64,000 nt of DNA from Sinorhizobium fredii USDA 205 (GTDB taxonomy: Bacteria > Pseudomonadota > Alphaproteobacteria > Rhizobiales > Rhizobiaceae): contig NZ_AUTC01000035.1 of NCBI RefSeq assembly GCF_001461695.1, positions 62,001 through 126,000 on the forward strand. Direction: 5' to 3'. The notes below the pieces were generated by a model. That model searched no databases, was not told the origin of the DNA, and saw only the letters and a program-made list of their open reading frames with translations. The translations under genes and the position numbers were made by a program. This document shows positions 16,266 to 25,272 of the stretch, one piece after another (the stretch's first letter is position 1; each line of letters begins with the position of its first letter).

Positions 16266-17261
16266 GTGGCAGTTCTAACCAATACATTCCAGACGACGCA
16301 GGCCGTCGGCAATCGCGAGGAGCTTTCCGACGTGGTGTCGCGCATCACGCCGGAAGACACACCGATCTATTCGCTGATCGAAAAGGGCAAGTGCACCACC
16401 TATCACCCCGAATGGGAGACGGACGAGCTCGCCGCGCCCGGCGCCAACATCCGCGAGGAGGGCGAGGAATATGCCTTCGGCGCCATCACCCCGCCGAAGC
16501 GGCTCGGCAACTATACCCAGATCATGCGTAAGGACTGGATCATTTCCGCCACCCAGGAGGTGACGGCGGAGGCCGGCAACGTGCAGAAGCGCAAGTACCA
16601 GAAACTGAAGAAGGGCGTCGAAATTCGGAAGGACGTGGAGTTCGCGATCGTCGACACGAACGCAACGGTCGCCGGCAGTACGCGTGAATTCGGATCGCTC
16701 AGCACCTGGATCGCCAGCAACGCTTCCAGGGGCGCCGGCGGCGCCAATGGCGGCTTCAACATCGGTACGGGTCTGACCGTGGCGCCGACCGACGGCACGC
16801 AGCGTCCCTTCACCAAGGCGATCCTCGATTCCGTGATGCAGCAGGGCTACCAGAACGGCGCCAACTTCCGTCACGTCTCTGTCTCTCCCTATGTCAAATC
16901 CGTCTTCGTCACCTTCATGTCCGACAGCAACGTCGCGCCGTTCCGCTATGCGGTGTCGCAGGGCGGCGAGCGCAACACCATCGTCGCGACGGCGGACTAT
17001 TACGAAGGCCCTTTCGGCACGGTGATGATCCACCCGAACCGGGTGCAGGCCGTGAATGGCGGAGTCGCCCGCAACGCCTTCTTCATCGACACCGACATGC
17101 TCTCCTTCCTGTGGCTGCGCCAGATCCAGGAGGACCGCGACGTCGCCAAGACCGGCGATGCTGACAAGGGCGTCATCATCGGCGAGGGCACGCTGAAGGT
17201 ACACAACGAGAGGGGCCTTGGCGTTGCCGCCGATCTCTTCGGGCTGAGCTCCGCCAGCTAG
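16266..17261 (+). CDS. Major capsid protein (SU10/DUF5309-like)
   Basis: 331 aa from GTG 16266, with AAGGA just upstream. The protein begins MAVLTNTFQTTQAVGNREEL, followed by SDVVSRITPEDTPIYSLIEK. It contains KDWIISATQEVTAEAG and ends with KVHNERGLGVAADLFGL. These stretches match the SU10-like, DUF5309 major capsid family as I recall it, with the HK97 fold expected. It lies directly after the scaffold gene. Nothing suggests truncation. Confidence 0.85.
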   Translation: MAVLTNTFQTTQAVGNREELSDVVSRITPEDTPIYSLIEKGKCTTYHPEWETDELAAPGANIREEGEEYAFGAITPPKRLGNYTQIMRKDWIISATQEVTAEAGNVQKRKYQKLKKGVEIRKDVEFAIVDTNATVAGSTREFGSLSTWIASNASRGAGGANGGFNIGTGLTVAPTDGTQRPFTKAILDSVMQQGYQNGANFRHVSVSPYVKSVFVTFMSDSNVAPFRYAVSQGGERNTIVATADYYEGPFGTVMIHPNRVQAVNGGVARNAFFIDTDMLSFLWLRQIQEDRDVAKTGDADKGVIIGEGTLKVHNERGLGVAADLFGLSSAS

Positions 17262-17327
17262 CCCCGAGTTCCAAGTTCGGCTCAAGCGCACCGACTGCGC
17301 GTCGGTCCCTGTCTTCGGGAGAAATGA

Positions 17328-17504
17328 ATGGCAGACACAAAGACGACCACGGTACCCGTCAGGCTTCTCTATGATACCTGGGCGATCGACGAGGAACGGA
17401 TTCCAGCCGGCACCGTACTCGATTTGCCGGTCAAGGCGGCAAAGATCCTGATCGCACAGGGCAAGGCCGAACGCAACGATCCTCTTCCAGGTGACGAAGG
17501 ATGA
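17328..17504 (+). CDS. Small phage head protein
   Basis: 58 aa (MADTKTTTVPVRLLYDTWAI, then DEERIPAGTVLDLPVKAAKI and LIAQGKAERNDPLPGDEG). The pattern of a short beta-rich domain with AGTV(L/I)xLP...AxxLI..GKAE is common in small head or decoration proteins after the capsid gene. A ribosome-binding GGGAGAA precedes the ATG. Its stop overlaps the next start (ATGA). Found by direct reading; too short for most automatic gene lists. Confidence 0.65.
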   Translation: MADTKTTTVPVRLLYDTWAIDEERIPAGTVLDLPVKAAKILIAQGKAERNDPLPGDEG

Positions 17505-17824
17505 TCGTGCGCGACGGCAACTGGAAGCTCTTCGATCATGATTTTCTGACCGGCCGCTCCGTCTGGGTGATGGAGGACGGCAACAGGACCCATTGGCGGA
17601 CGGACTATCCGGTCGAGAACCTCGTCCGCCAGAACGAATTCAGCCGCAACACCACCGCCGGCAATGCCTTCGGCGAATGGACCAAGGTCGCCTCGATTCC
17701 GCTCAACCTCGCCCATTCCGAAAACCTGGTTCGGGCGCATTCCGAAGGTGACGACCGCTATGTGAAGCGGTGGCTCAACGACGGCGACAACCGCGCATGG
17801 CGCAGCTTCGAGGGACATCTATGA
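17501..17824 (+). CDS. Phage structural protein of unknown role
   Basis: 107 aa (MIVRDGNWKLFDHDFLTGRS, VWVMEDGNRTHWRTDYPVEN). Its start overlaps the preceding stop and its stop overlaps the next start, both by ATGA, placing it inside a translationally coupled head-to-tail block. The repeated Trp-rich beta strands suggest a small virion protein. No family is recognised. Confidence 0.65.
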   Translation: MIVRDGNWKLFDHDFLTGRSVWVMEDGNRTHWRTDYPVENLVRQNEFSRNTTAGNAFGEWTKVASIPLNLAHSENLVRAHSEGDDRYVKRWLNDGDNRAWRSFEGHL

Positions 17825-18417
17825 TCATATCCGACTATGCGTCGCTCCTGGTCGACGCCGGCGACTATTCCGGCCGCGACGACGTCGCCCATCTCTTCCC
17901 GCGTTTTCTTGCGCTCGCGGAGCTCAAGCTCAATCGTGTGATGCGGACTGCCGACATGGAGAAGACGGCGACGGTGCCGCTGGCGGAGGGCGAGGGCAGC
18001 CTGCCGGCGGATTTCGTCGAGGCGCGGCAGGTACTATCCCCTGACAGCCGGGCGCTCCGGGCGCTGCCGCTGCAGGAACTGAGCAGCCACGTGATCTCCG
18101 ACTGTCCGCCGATTGGTTATGCAATCGTCGGCAGCGCCATTCAGGTGCGGCCGAAGGGCGGCGGGGACATCCGCCTGACCTACTACGCGAAAATTCCGGC
18201 GCTGACACCCGCGGCGCCAAGCAACTGGCTGATCGAAAAGGCGCCGGACGTCTATCTCTACGCGCTCGTCGAGGAGATCGCCATCTGGGAACGCGATGCC
18301 GACAAGGCCGGCGCTGCCGAGGCACTGAAGCGCCAGGCGATGGCCGGGCTCGGGCTTGCCGACGAGCGCCTGCGCTGGGGCAACGCCGAAATCGTCATCG
18401 GAGGGCTCACGCCATGA
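17821..18417 (+). CDS. Phage head-tail adaptor protein
   Basis: 198 aa from ATG 17821 (MIISDYASLLVDAGDYSGRD). It contains FLALAELKLNRVMRTADMEK, a beta-rich middle (LPADFVEARQVLSPDSRALR) and a helical end. This resembles podovirus adaptor/tail-tube proteins of the gp4/gp11 type, which bind the portal ring. It is coupled to both neighbours by ATGA overlaps. An upstream in-frame extension overlapping the previous gene is not used. Confidence 0.7.
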   Translation: MIISDYASLLVDAGDYSGRDDVAHLFPRFLALAELKLNRVMRTADMEKTATVPLAEGEGSLPADFVEARQVLSPDSRALRALPLQELSSHVISDCPPIGYAIVGSAIQVRPKGGGDIRLTYYAKIPALTPAAPSNWLIEKAPDVYLYALVEEIAIWERDADKAGAAEALKRQAMAGLGLADERLRWGNAEIVIGGLTP

Positions 18418-19016
18418 CGCTGCTGACCGTGATCAACAAAGTCTCGGACATCGTCTCGCTCGACCGCTTCGACAGCGTCTACGGGACGAATGATCCGAAT
18501 GCGCAAACAATGGTGGCACTCGCCGAGGAAGCGGGCGCGGAGATCGCCCGACGCGCCGACTGGAAGCGGATGCTGAAGACGCATGCTGTCTCCGCTTCGC
18601 CGGAAATCCTGCCCGCCGACTACCAGCGGCTGGCACCCGGCGGGGGGGTGCGGGCCGCCGCCGGCGGCTTCTTCCGGCCGGTCAGCAACGGGGCGCAATG
18701 GGCGGTGATCGTCGGCGTCGGCTCGGCGGAGCCCTATTGCCACCTCAGCGGCAGGGAGATGCTCTTCTCGCCGGCTGGTTCCTCCGCAGACGCGACGATC
18801 GACTACGTCTCGAAAAATTGGGTGCTCGGCGATCCTTACGAGGAACGCGACGCGTTTCGCGCCGACGACGATACGACGCTCTTTCCCGAGCGGTTGCTGA
18901 AGAAGGGGCTGATCTGGCGCTGGAAGCGCCAGAAGGGCCTTTCCTTCGAGGACAACCTCGCCGAGTTCGAGGCGGATCTCCTGCAGGAGATCAATGCGGA
19001 CAGGGGGATCTCATGA
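18414..19016 (+). CDS. Phage head-tail joining protein
   Basis: 200 aa. The N-terminal helices (MTLLTVINKVSDIVSLDRFD, EEAGAEIARRADWKRMLK) and a beta-rich C-terminal half (DYVSKNWVLGDPYEERDAFR, ERLLKKGLIWRWKRQKGLSF) resemble proteins located next to adaptors in podoviruses. The DYVSKNW..RWKRQKG pattern is common in such connector proteins. Its start and stop overlap the neighbouring genes. The name is by position and pattern. Confidence 0.65.
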   Translation: MTLLTVINKVSDIVSLDRFDSVYGTNDPNAQTMVALAEEAGAEIARRADWKRMLKTHAVSASPEILPADYQRLAPGGGVRAAAGGFFRPVSNGAQWAVIVGVGSAEPYCHLSGREMLFSPAGSSADATIDYVSKNWVLGDPYEERDAFRADDDTTLFPERLLKKGLIWRWKRQKGLSFEDNLAEFEADLLQEINADRGIS

Positions 19017-20626
19017 TGAGAGTTCGCCCTGGCCGCCTGCCGCAAACCAACCGCGGATCGGTGAGCATCGGCCGATCGCAGGCCTCGCAATCTGTGACCT
19101 TCCCGGCGCCGAAAGGGGGACTGGTGACCAGCACCGACATGGCCTCGCAGGCACCGGGCTCCGCCACCGTGCTTACGAACTTCCTGCCGACGCTTGCCGG
19201 ATGCAAGATACGCGGCGGCTCACGCAAGGTCGGGCTCGCAGCCGATGGGGGCGCCATCCGCAGCGCCTTCAGGTACAAGTTCGGCAGCAACGAAAAGCTG
19301 TTCATGGCGACGGCTACCGCGATCTACAACATGACAGCCCCCACAGTCCCGCCGGCGACGACGGCCGCGGCAGTGAGCGGGCTTGCCGGCGGCGACTGGT
19401 GCGCCTTCCAGCACACCACCGCCGGCGGCTCCTTTCTCGTCTGTCTCAATGGCGCCGACACGCGCCGCATCTATGACGGCACCGTCTGGACAACGACGCC
19501 GACGATCACCTTTTCCGACAGTACGACGATGGCGGAGCTCAACTACGGCTGGCTGTTCAAGAACCGCGAGTTCTTCCTGAAGAACGCGACGCTCGACGCT
19601 TACTACCTGCCGGTGAACGCGATCGGCGGCGCGGCTGCCGTGTTCCCGCTCGGCGGCGTGATGAAGAAGGGCGGCTCGCTCATCACCGGCTTTTCCTGGT
19701 CGCTGGAAAGCGGCGACGGCCTTTCTGATCTCTGCGTCTTCGTCTCGACGGAGGGCGAAATTGCGGTCTATGCCGGTTCCGACCCTTCGAGCGCCAACGA
19801 TTTCGCGCTGAAGGGCGTCTACCAGATCGGCAAGCCGCTTGGAAAGAATGCCTGGATCCGCGTCGGCGGCGACGTGCTGATCGCGACCTCGGACGGGCTG
19901 ACGCCGATGTCGCAGGTGTTTCAGCGTGACCGGCAGGCGCTGAGCCAGGTTTCGGTCTCGCGGCCGATCGAGGACGACTGGAGGCAGGCGGCGAACGCCA
20001 CCGGCGCCGGCTGGACAATCAAACCCTGGGCCGAGCAGAACCTGGTTTTCGTCGCCTTTCCGGACAACAGCGTCGTCAGCGACACGACTTTCGTGTTGAA
20101 TGTCTTGAGCGGGCGTTGGGCGACAATCAGCAACTGGCGGGCCAACTGCTTCGAGACGCTGCAAGGCGGGCTCTTCTTCGGCTCCCGCAATGGCTATTGC
20201 TGGCAGGGCGACACCGGCGGCACCGACGACGGGCTGACTTTTGTCGCCAGCTATCTCTCGCAGTTCACGCCGGCCGGTCAATTCGGCCAGCGCACGGCGG
20301 CGACGATGGCGCATATGTATTTCCGCGCCAAGACCCGGCCCAAGGTGCAGCTCTTCGCCCGCGCCGATTTCGACCGGACCACGCCACCCTTCGACCGGGT
20401 GACGGAAGGCGACACGGCGTCGCCGGAATGGGACGTGGGCCTTTGGGAGGTGGCGCGCTGGGACGGCGTGTCGCAAGCGCTGCGCTACGACTTTCGCCAG
20501 AACGTGCGCGCCAGCGGCGACATGCTGGCGGTCGGCTGTGTGATCACCTCCGGCGGCGCGGTGAAGCTCGACATCGAGGTCGATCTTGCGACGCTGCAGG
20601 TCGCAGCCGGGGAGGCGAGTGCTTGA
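19013..20626 (+). CDS. Tail nozzle/tubular-like phage protein
   Basis: 537 aa from ATG 19013, which overlaps the previous stop. The N-terminus includes ASQSVTFPAPKGGLVTSTDM and ATVLTNFLPTLAGCKIRGGS, typical of podovirus proteins with a beta-propeller/nozzle build (tail tubular protein B class). The body is all-beta with repeated blades (GLAGGDWCAFQHTTAGGSFL, WSLESGDGLSDLCVFVSTEG, NLVFVAFPDNSVVSDTTFVL). It ends coupled to the GNAT gene. Nozzle identity is inferred from size, fold impression and position after the adaptors. Confidence 0.6.
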   Translation: MMRVRPGRLPQTNRGSVSIGRSQASQSVTFPAPKGGLVTSTDMASQAPGSATVLTNFLPTLAGCKIRGGSRKVGLAADGGAIRSAFRYKFGSNEKLFMATATAIYNMTAPTVPPATTAAAVSGLAGGDWCAFQHTTAGGSFLVCLNGADTRRIYDGTVWTTTPTITFSDSTTMAELNYGWLFKNREFFLKNATLDAYYLPVNAIGGAAAVFPLGGVMKKGGSLITGFSWSLESGDGLSDLCVFVSTEGEIAVYAGSDPSSANDFALKGVYQIGKPLGKNAWIRVGGDVLIATSDGLTPMSQVFQRDRQALSQVSVSRPIEDDWRQAANATGAGWTIKPWAEQNLVFVAFPDNSVVSDTTFVLNVLSGRWATISNWRANCFETLQGGLFFGSRNGYCWQGDTGGTDDGLTFVASYLSQFTPAGQFGQRTAATMAHMYFRAKTRPKVQLFARADFDRTTPPFDRVTEGDTASPEWDVGLWEVARWDGVSQALRYDFRQNVRASGDMLAVGCVITSGGAVKLDIEVDLATLQVAAGEASA

Positions 20627-21075
20627 ACATCATCTGGGGCGGGGCGGGCGACCCCGCGACCAACCATGCGATCGCCGGATTCGTCGCCGCCCATATCGAC
20701 GGCTGCGAAAGGGGCTTTGCCGACTTCACCACGCTGGGCGTGACGGAGGAGGGAAGGCTCGTCGCCGGCGTCGTCTACCACAATTATTCGCCTGAAGCGG
20801 GCGTCGTCGAGCTTTCGGCCGCCGCCACCAGCAAAGGCTGGCTGACGCGGCCGGTGCTGAAGGCCATGTTCGGCTATCCCTTCGACGAGATCGGCTGCCA
20901 GATGGCGGTGCTGCGCGTCTCGGAGGAGAATGCTGGCATGGTCTCGATCGCCCGGCGCTTCGGTTTCACGAGCTACCGCATCCCCCGCCTTCGCGGGCGG
21001 GATGAGGCGGAGATCATCTTCACTCTGACAGACAACGACTGGCGGGCGCATCCCGTCAATCGATTCCAATCGTAG
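20623..21075 (+). CDS. GNAT-like acetyltransferase in the phage late operon
   Basis: 150 aa from TTG 20623, which overlaps the upstream stop and has GGGGAGG about eight bases upstream. The sequence LVAGVVYHNYSPEAGVVELS, LKAMFGYPFDEIGCQMAVLR and VSIARRFGFTSYRIPRLRGR follows the GNAT order (beta4, pantetheine region, RFGF near the end). GNAT-like proteins between tail and ejection genes occur in several phages, where they may modify host or virion proteins; the substrate is unknown. Confidence 0.7.
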   Translation: MNIIWGGAGDPATNHAIAGFVAAHIDGCERGFADFTTLGVTEEGRLVAGVVYHNYSPEAGVVELSAAATSKGWLTRPVLKAMFGYPFDEIGCQMAVLRVSEENAGMVSIARRFGFTSYRIPRLRGRDEAEIIFTLTDNDWRAHPVNRFQS

Positions 21076-21134
21076 CGCGGCATGCGAGCGGAAAACCGCG
21101 CACACTTTTCCTCATCCCGCTCAAAAGGTGTTCT

Positions 21135-22493
21135 ATGGGAAAATCAAAAGCGCCCGCTCCTCCGGATCCGAAGGCGACGGCAGCGGCACAGACCGCGACC
21201 AACATTGGCACGGCGGTTGCCAACGGATACATGGGCAATGTGAACCAGGTGACGCCGGACGGCAGCCTCACCTACAGCTATACGACGCAGAAATGGACGG
21301 ACCCCTTGAGCGGGAATGTCTACGACCTTCCCGTCGCGACGGCGAAACAGGAGCTTTCCGATGCGCAGAAGGCCATCAAGCTTCAGGCCGACGCTGCCGA
21401 AAAAAACCTTGCTACGCTAGCGAACACGCAATCGAGCCGGCTGAACGATCTGCTCGGCAAGCCGATGGACATTTCGAAGGCCCCGGCCGCCGGCGACCCT
21501 TTGAAGCTGACACTGCCGCAATACCAACAATTTTCCAGCGGACCCGAGCTCGCAACGTCCGTCGGCAATGCCGGCAACATTGCGCGCAGCTACGAGACGG
21601 ACTTCGACACGTCGAAATACGAGAATGCGCTGATGGCGCGGCTCAACCCGCAGTTCGAGCGCGACCGGGCGGCGCTGGAAACGCGGCTTGCCAACCAGGG
21701 CCTGCAGCCGGGATCGGAGGCCTATAACCGGGCGATCGACGAGGCGAACCGGACGTCCAACGACGCCCGCATCGCTGCCGTGCTGAACGCCGGGCAGGAG
21801 CAGACGCGTCTCGCCAATCTCGCCAACCAGAAGGCGAGCTTCGAGAATGCGGCGCAGGCGCAGGGCTACGCCCAGGCTCTGCAGAACGCCGACTTCGGCA
21901 ACAGCGCCAAGCAGCAGATGCACCAGAACGGCCAGTCGGCGACGGCCGCCAACAATGCGCTGCAAGACCAGAGCTTCAACGCACGACAGGCGCAGATCAA
22001 TGCCGAGAATACCGCGCGCGCGAACCATCTCAACGAGCAATATGCGTTGCGCAACCAGCCGATCAACGAGATCTCGGCGCTGCTTTCCGGCGCGCAGGTG
22101 ACGAACCCCAACTTCGTGCCGACGCAGGGGCAGTCGATCCAGCCGGTCGACTATGCCGGGCTGGTGCAGCAGAACTATCAAAACCAAATGTCCGCCTATA
22201 ACGCCCGGCAGCAGGGAGGCGGCAATCTGCTCGGGAATGTCCTTGGGATGTTCGAGAAGATCCCGCTATCCGATCGCCGCGCCAAGAAGAACATCGAGAA
22301 GGTCGGCAGGCTCAAGGGGCACAATCTCTACGAGTTCAACTACAGGGGCGAGCAGGGCCGCGGGCCGAAGCATATCGGCGTGATGGCGCAGGAGGTGGAG
22401 AAGACCCGCCCCGACGCGGTGAGCCGCGGGCCGGACGGCTTGCGCCGAGTGGACTACGGCCGGCTTTTTGCGGCCGGGAAGGGGCGGTCCTGA
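21135..22493 (+). CDS. Phage virion protein with S74-type C-terminal chaperone domain
   Basis: 452 aa. The N-terminal region is Ala/Gln/Asn-rich and helical (MGKSKAPAPPDPKATAAAQT, RDRAALETRLANQGLQPGSE), like internal or ejected virion proteins. The C-terminus carries LSDRRAKKNIEKVGRL, then LYEFNY and KHIGVMAQEVEKTRPDAVSR, the pattern of the peptidase S74 intramolecular chaperone, whose Ser in LSDRR and nearby Lys form the self-cleaving dyad. The S74 domain normally trimerises a tail spike or fibre and is then released. Only about 90 residues of this domain are present, so cleavage competence is uncertain. Confidence 0.7.
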   Translation: MGKSKAPAPPDPKATAAAQTATNIGTAVANGYMGNVNQVTPDGSLTYSYTTQKWTDPLSGNVYDLPVATAKQELSDAQKAIKLQADAAEKNLATLANTQSSRLNDLLGKPMDISKAPAAGDPLKLTLPQYQQFSSGPELATSVGNAGNIARSYETDFDTSKYENALMARLNPQFERDRAALETRLANQGLQPGSEAYNRAIDEANRTSNDARIAAVLNAGQEQTRLANLANQKASFENAAQAQGYAQALQNADFGNSAKQQMHQNGQSATAANNALQDQSFNARQAQINAENTARANHLNEQYALRNQPINEISALLSGAQVTNPNFVPTQGQSIQPVDYAGLVQQNYQNQMSAYNARQQGGGNLLGNVLGMFEKIPLSDRRAKKNIEKVGRLKGHNLYEFNYRGEQGRGPKHIGVMAQEVEKTRPDAVSRGPDGLRRVDYGRLFAAGKGRS

Positions 22494-22583
22494 CGTAACA
22501 TTTCATCTCGCTGCAATCCAAAGATGCACGTGTGGAGGTGGCAGGCGCCAGTCCGCCCCAAGCTACATTCCAATTGTTTCGCG

Positions 22584-22606
22584 GCCTCCCATCGGGAGGC
22601 TTTTTT
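22584..22606 (+). terminator. Rho-independent terminator before the tail-fibre gene
   Basis: GCCTCCC-ATC-GGGAGGC (seven-base-pair stem, three-base loop) is followed at once by TTTTTT. This is a textbook intrinsic terminator located after the S74-domain gene and directly before the tail-fibre start. The 3' arm GGGAGG is also ribosome-binding-site-like and would be hidden in the stem. Confidence 0.8.
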
Positions 22607-22619
22607 CATGGAGGCTGTC

Positions 22620-23819
22620 TTGCCAAGAACAGGCGGAGTCTATTCCCCACCGGCGGGCACCAAGGGGGTGCCGAACACGACGATCCAGAGCGTGCCCTAT
22701 AACGCGCTCATTGACGACCTGACGGCCGACGCCAATGCGGCACGACCGATCACTGCGGGCGGAACGGGCGCCACAAGCGCCAGCGCGGCCCGCACAGCAC
22801 TCGGCGCCCAGGGAGCAAGCGCGGCGCTGACTTCGATTGCCGGCCTTGCGACGGGTGCGGACAGGATGATCTACACGACCGCGGCGGACGCCTATGCGAC
22901 GACGACGTTGACGCCGTTTGCGCGGACGCTGCTGGATGACGCAACGGCCGGCGCCGCGCTTACGACGCTCGGCGTTTCCGCTTTTGCGCAGACCATGCTC
23001 GACGATGCGGATGCCGCGACGGCGCGTGCGACGCTTGGTGCCAACAACGCCGCGAACCTTACGACCGGCACGATACCCTCAGGCCGGCTTGGCGGCGCCT
23101 ACGTCGATTTCACTCAGATCGCCGTAACCACGGATGGTGAGGCCGTCAAACTCATCGGCTCGGCGACGGGCGATCCTTATGTCGGATTCTGGAAAGCCAA
23201 CGACCGCAAGGGCTATATCCAGCACCGGGACGGCACGGCGAACGGCGATGGCATCCGCGTCTCGAACGACGATACGGGTGACTACCTGTATCTGTCGAAC
23301 GTGAACAGTGTTGACGCGTTGAAATTCTATGACAACTCAGTGGCAGCGCACAATACGATCTGGCACTCGGGCAACCTCGCAGCTCCCGACATCAACACGC
23401 TCTACGGCTATACGCCTGCAAGCAATGCGGTCCAGGTGATAGCCGGGAATGGCCTGGCCGGTGGCGGTGCTATTTCCGCAAACCGCACCCTGACATTGGG
23501 AACACCCTCGGACATTACGAACGCGACCACGAATTCAGTTAGCGGGACGACCCATACGCATGCGTTGGGGTTCGTGGCGGCGGAGGTTTACACTGGAACA
23601 TCATCCACTAACACCAGCTTCCCAATAGGGACAGTCCTGGCGATGGCGCAGAATGGCTCCAACCCCGCGCGACAAGCTGCAGTGATCCCCTGTTTGTACA
23701 GCACCAACGCTTACGTTCAGAGCGGCTATTCCGGGGCCGGTTCAGCGCTTTCAGGAACTTGGCGTGTGCGAGGGATCGTCACTTCGTCAGATTGGCTTAT
23801 CATCCAAAGGACCGCATAA
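22620..23819 (+). CDS. Phage tail fibre protein
   Basis: 399 aa from TTG 22620. The N-terminus (MPRTGGVYSPPAGTKGVPNT, then TIQSVPYNALIDDLTADANA) is the usual start of this fibre family. A repeat region follows with GGTGATSASAARTALGA and ARTLLDDATAGAALTTLGVS, then AQTMLDDADAATARATLGAN, typical of fibre shaft repeats. The C-terminus is Ser/Thr/Gly-rich. GGAGG at 22610-22614 fits TTG 22620; ATG 22608 would add MEAV only and lies too close to the terminator. This is probably the receptor-binding fibre. Confidence 0.8.
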   Translation: MPRTGGVYSPPAGTKGVPNTTIQSVPYNALIDDLTADANAARPITAGGTGATSASAARTALGAQGASAALTSIAGLATGADRMIYTTAADAYATTTLTPFARTLLDDATAGAALTTLGVSAFAQTMLDDADAATARATLGANNAANLTTGTIPSGRLGGAYVDFTQIAVTTDGEAVKLIGSATGDPYVGFWKANDRKGYIQHRDGTANGDGIRVSNDDTGDYLYLSNVNSVDALKFYDNSVAAHNTIWHSGNLAAPDINTLYGYTPASNAVQVIAGNGLAGGGAISANRTLTLGTPSDITNATTNSVSGTTHTHALGFVAAEVYTGTSSTNTSFPIGTVLAMAQNGSNPARQAAVIPCLYSTNAYVQSGYSGAGSALSGTWRVRGIVTSSDWLIIQRTA

Positions 23820-23821
23820 GT

Positions 23822-24300
23822 ATGATTAGCTCCACCCAAGGCAGAATGGCGCTCAATGAAGTCCGTGCGATCAGTGCGACCGGAGAGCCGGAAGTTTACG
23901 AGCTCTCGATCAACCTGACTGATATAAGCGGTCAAACCTACGATTGCGACTATCTATCGAGACCCGATGATACGTTCGGCCTTAATCCTACCATTCGCAA
24001 GTGGCTCGCCGACAATCCGAAATTCCTAATCCAGCCGTACACGCAGCCGACAGGAGAACGCCCTCGCTTTCAGCACGACAATTGCGTCTGGGGCTTGTCA
24101 ATGCGGGGATTTCTCCGGTCCAGGTAATGGCTGCGATTGATACCATGCCGGTCGGCCCCGAAAGGGACCGCGTCCAGATCGAATGGGAATACGCCACCTC
24201 GTTCAACCGGTTGCAGTCATTGATTGCAGTCATCGGAGGGGCGCTCGGCTTAACCGAGATGCAAATTGACGCAGTGTGGACCGCCGCGCTCGATCTTTAA
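23822..24300 (+). pseudogene. Tail-fibre-assembly-like phage protein, frameshifted
   Basis: The first frame (ATG 23822) reads MISSTQGRMALNEVRAISAT to PYTQPTGE and then runs into nonsense ending at 24127. The -1 frame continues sensibly from PSLSARQLRLGLVNAGISPV to IGGALGLTEMQIDAVWTAAL and stops at 24300. Inserting one A in GAGAAC (24055-24059) gives the natural join PTGETPSLSARQ. So one base in an A-run is missing relative to an intact ancestor. No slippery heptamer is visible, so programmed frameshifting is unlikely. Intact relatives are encoded after tail fibres in rhizobial phages. Confidence 0.65.
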
Positions 24301-24429
24301 CGCTTTCGCAGCTCGCTACTAGCAAATACTGCGTAGGTCTAGCCGCGACTTGTCTTTGTTGTCGCTCCCTGGCTGTGGGCAATAGTGCTCAGCCGTGGAA
24401 GACGAACTCGCCATCAGTCCATGCATAGT

Positions 24430-25272
24430 TCAAAAAAGCCAGAAAAGCTTGTAACGCGTCTTCCTCCGTGCATCATTCCAGCACATTTTGAAGAACTTTA
24501 ACCTTGTTAGAAATCTCACCGGAGGAAGTTTTCTTGCTAGCTTATAGCATCCAAATGTATACCTTAGCCGTTGATCAAGCTTGTTACGGAAACTCTTTGC
24601 TCCATAACGTTGCTCCGAACCAGAGCCCTCAGTAAAGTCGTATGTTGGTCCTTGCACGTACGCGACCGAGTCACGAACGACAAACTCTGCCACGACATAG
24701 GATGCGAGACACCAGGGATTGCCGAGTTCGAACCAGCGTGTCATCAATATGTCTTTGGCGCTGGCCCTAAACAGGCCGTAAATCCATTCTGCCGGGAACG
24801 TTAGGTTTCTTGGCACACGCCCTGAAACGTACGATTGGGTGAAGTCAAGGGTGGCTTTATTGGGAGATTTTATTCTGCTTCCGTTCGGCCCGACCACCTT
24901 TGTAGAGCATGCCGCAAGTAATTTGGTGGGGTCCCGGTCAAGGGCCTCGACCAAGCACGCCAAAAAATCTGGAGAAGAATGGTCATCGCATGCGCGCAGG
25001 CAGAAATATTCGCCACGCGTTGCGCCGAGTTGGAAAGCGCGAGCGAAGTTCTCCGGTGCACTGACATGCTGTTCGTTTCTCACAATGGAGAAGCGACGAT
25101 CCGATCTACAAAACTGCTCAGCGACGGCTAGTGTGTCGTCTGTCGATTTATTGTCGACAACAATCGCTTCGAAATCTCGAAACGTCTGATCGGCGATGCA
25201 CTGTAGACTGCTGAAGAGAGTCCTTTCACCGTTGTAAACAGGAAAGACGACCACGACCTTCGATTTGGCCAT
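24430..25272 (-). CDS. Glycosyltransferase family 2 protein
   Basis: 280 aa, GT-A fold. The start VVVVFPVYNGERTLFSSLQC and VDNKSTDDT (nucleotide-sugar binding) are followed by LRACDD at 92-97, which supplies the DXD-like metal site. It lacks transmembrane helices, so a cytoplasmic enzyme acting on lipid-linked sugars or a surface glycan is likely. It is the only gene in the 12-28 kb phage region on the minus strand and looks AT-richer than its neighbours, both signs of separately acquired cargo. Donor and acceptor are unknown. Confidence 0.8.
   Translation of the reverse strand: MAKSKVVVVFPVYNGERTLFSSLQCIADQTFRDFEAIVVDNKSTDDTLAVAEQFCRSDRRFSIVRNEQHVSAPENFARAFQLGATRGEYFCLRACDDHSSPDFLACLVEALDRDPTKLLAACSTKVVGPNGSRIKSPNKATLDFTQSYVSGRVPRNLTFPAEWIYGLFRASAKDILMTRWFELGNPWCLASYVVAEFVVRDSVAYVQGPTYDFTEGSGSEQRYGAKSFRNKLDQRLRYTFGCYKLARKLPPVRFLTRLKFFKMCWNDARRKTRYKLFWLF

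Noticed and set aside
16275-20476. Long minus-strand frames opposite the capsid and nozzle-like genes
   Set aside because: Same reason: compositional shadows without start signals; the plus-strand genes form a coupled operon.
24028-24060. Programmed -1 frameshift in the tail gene
   Set aside because: The frames are related by -1, but there is no X XXY YYZ heptamer or strong downstream hairpin; a missing A in an A-run is simpler.
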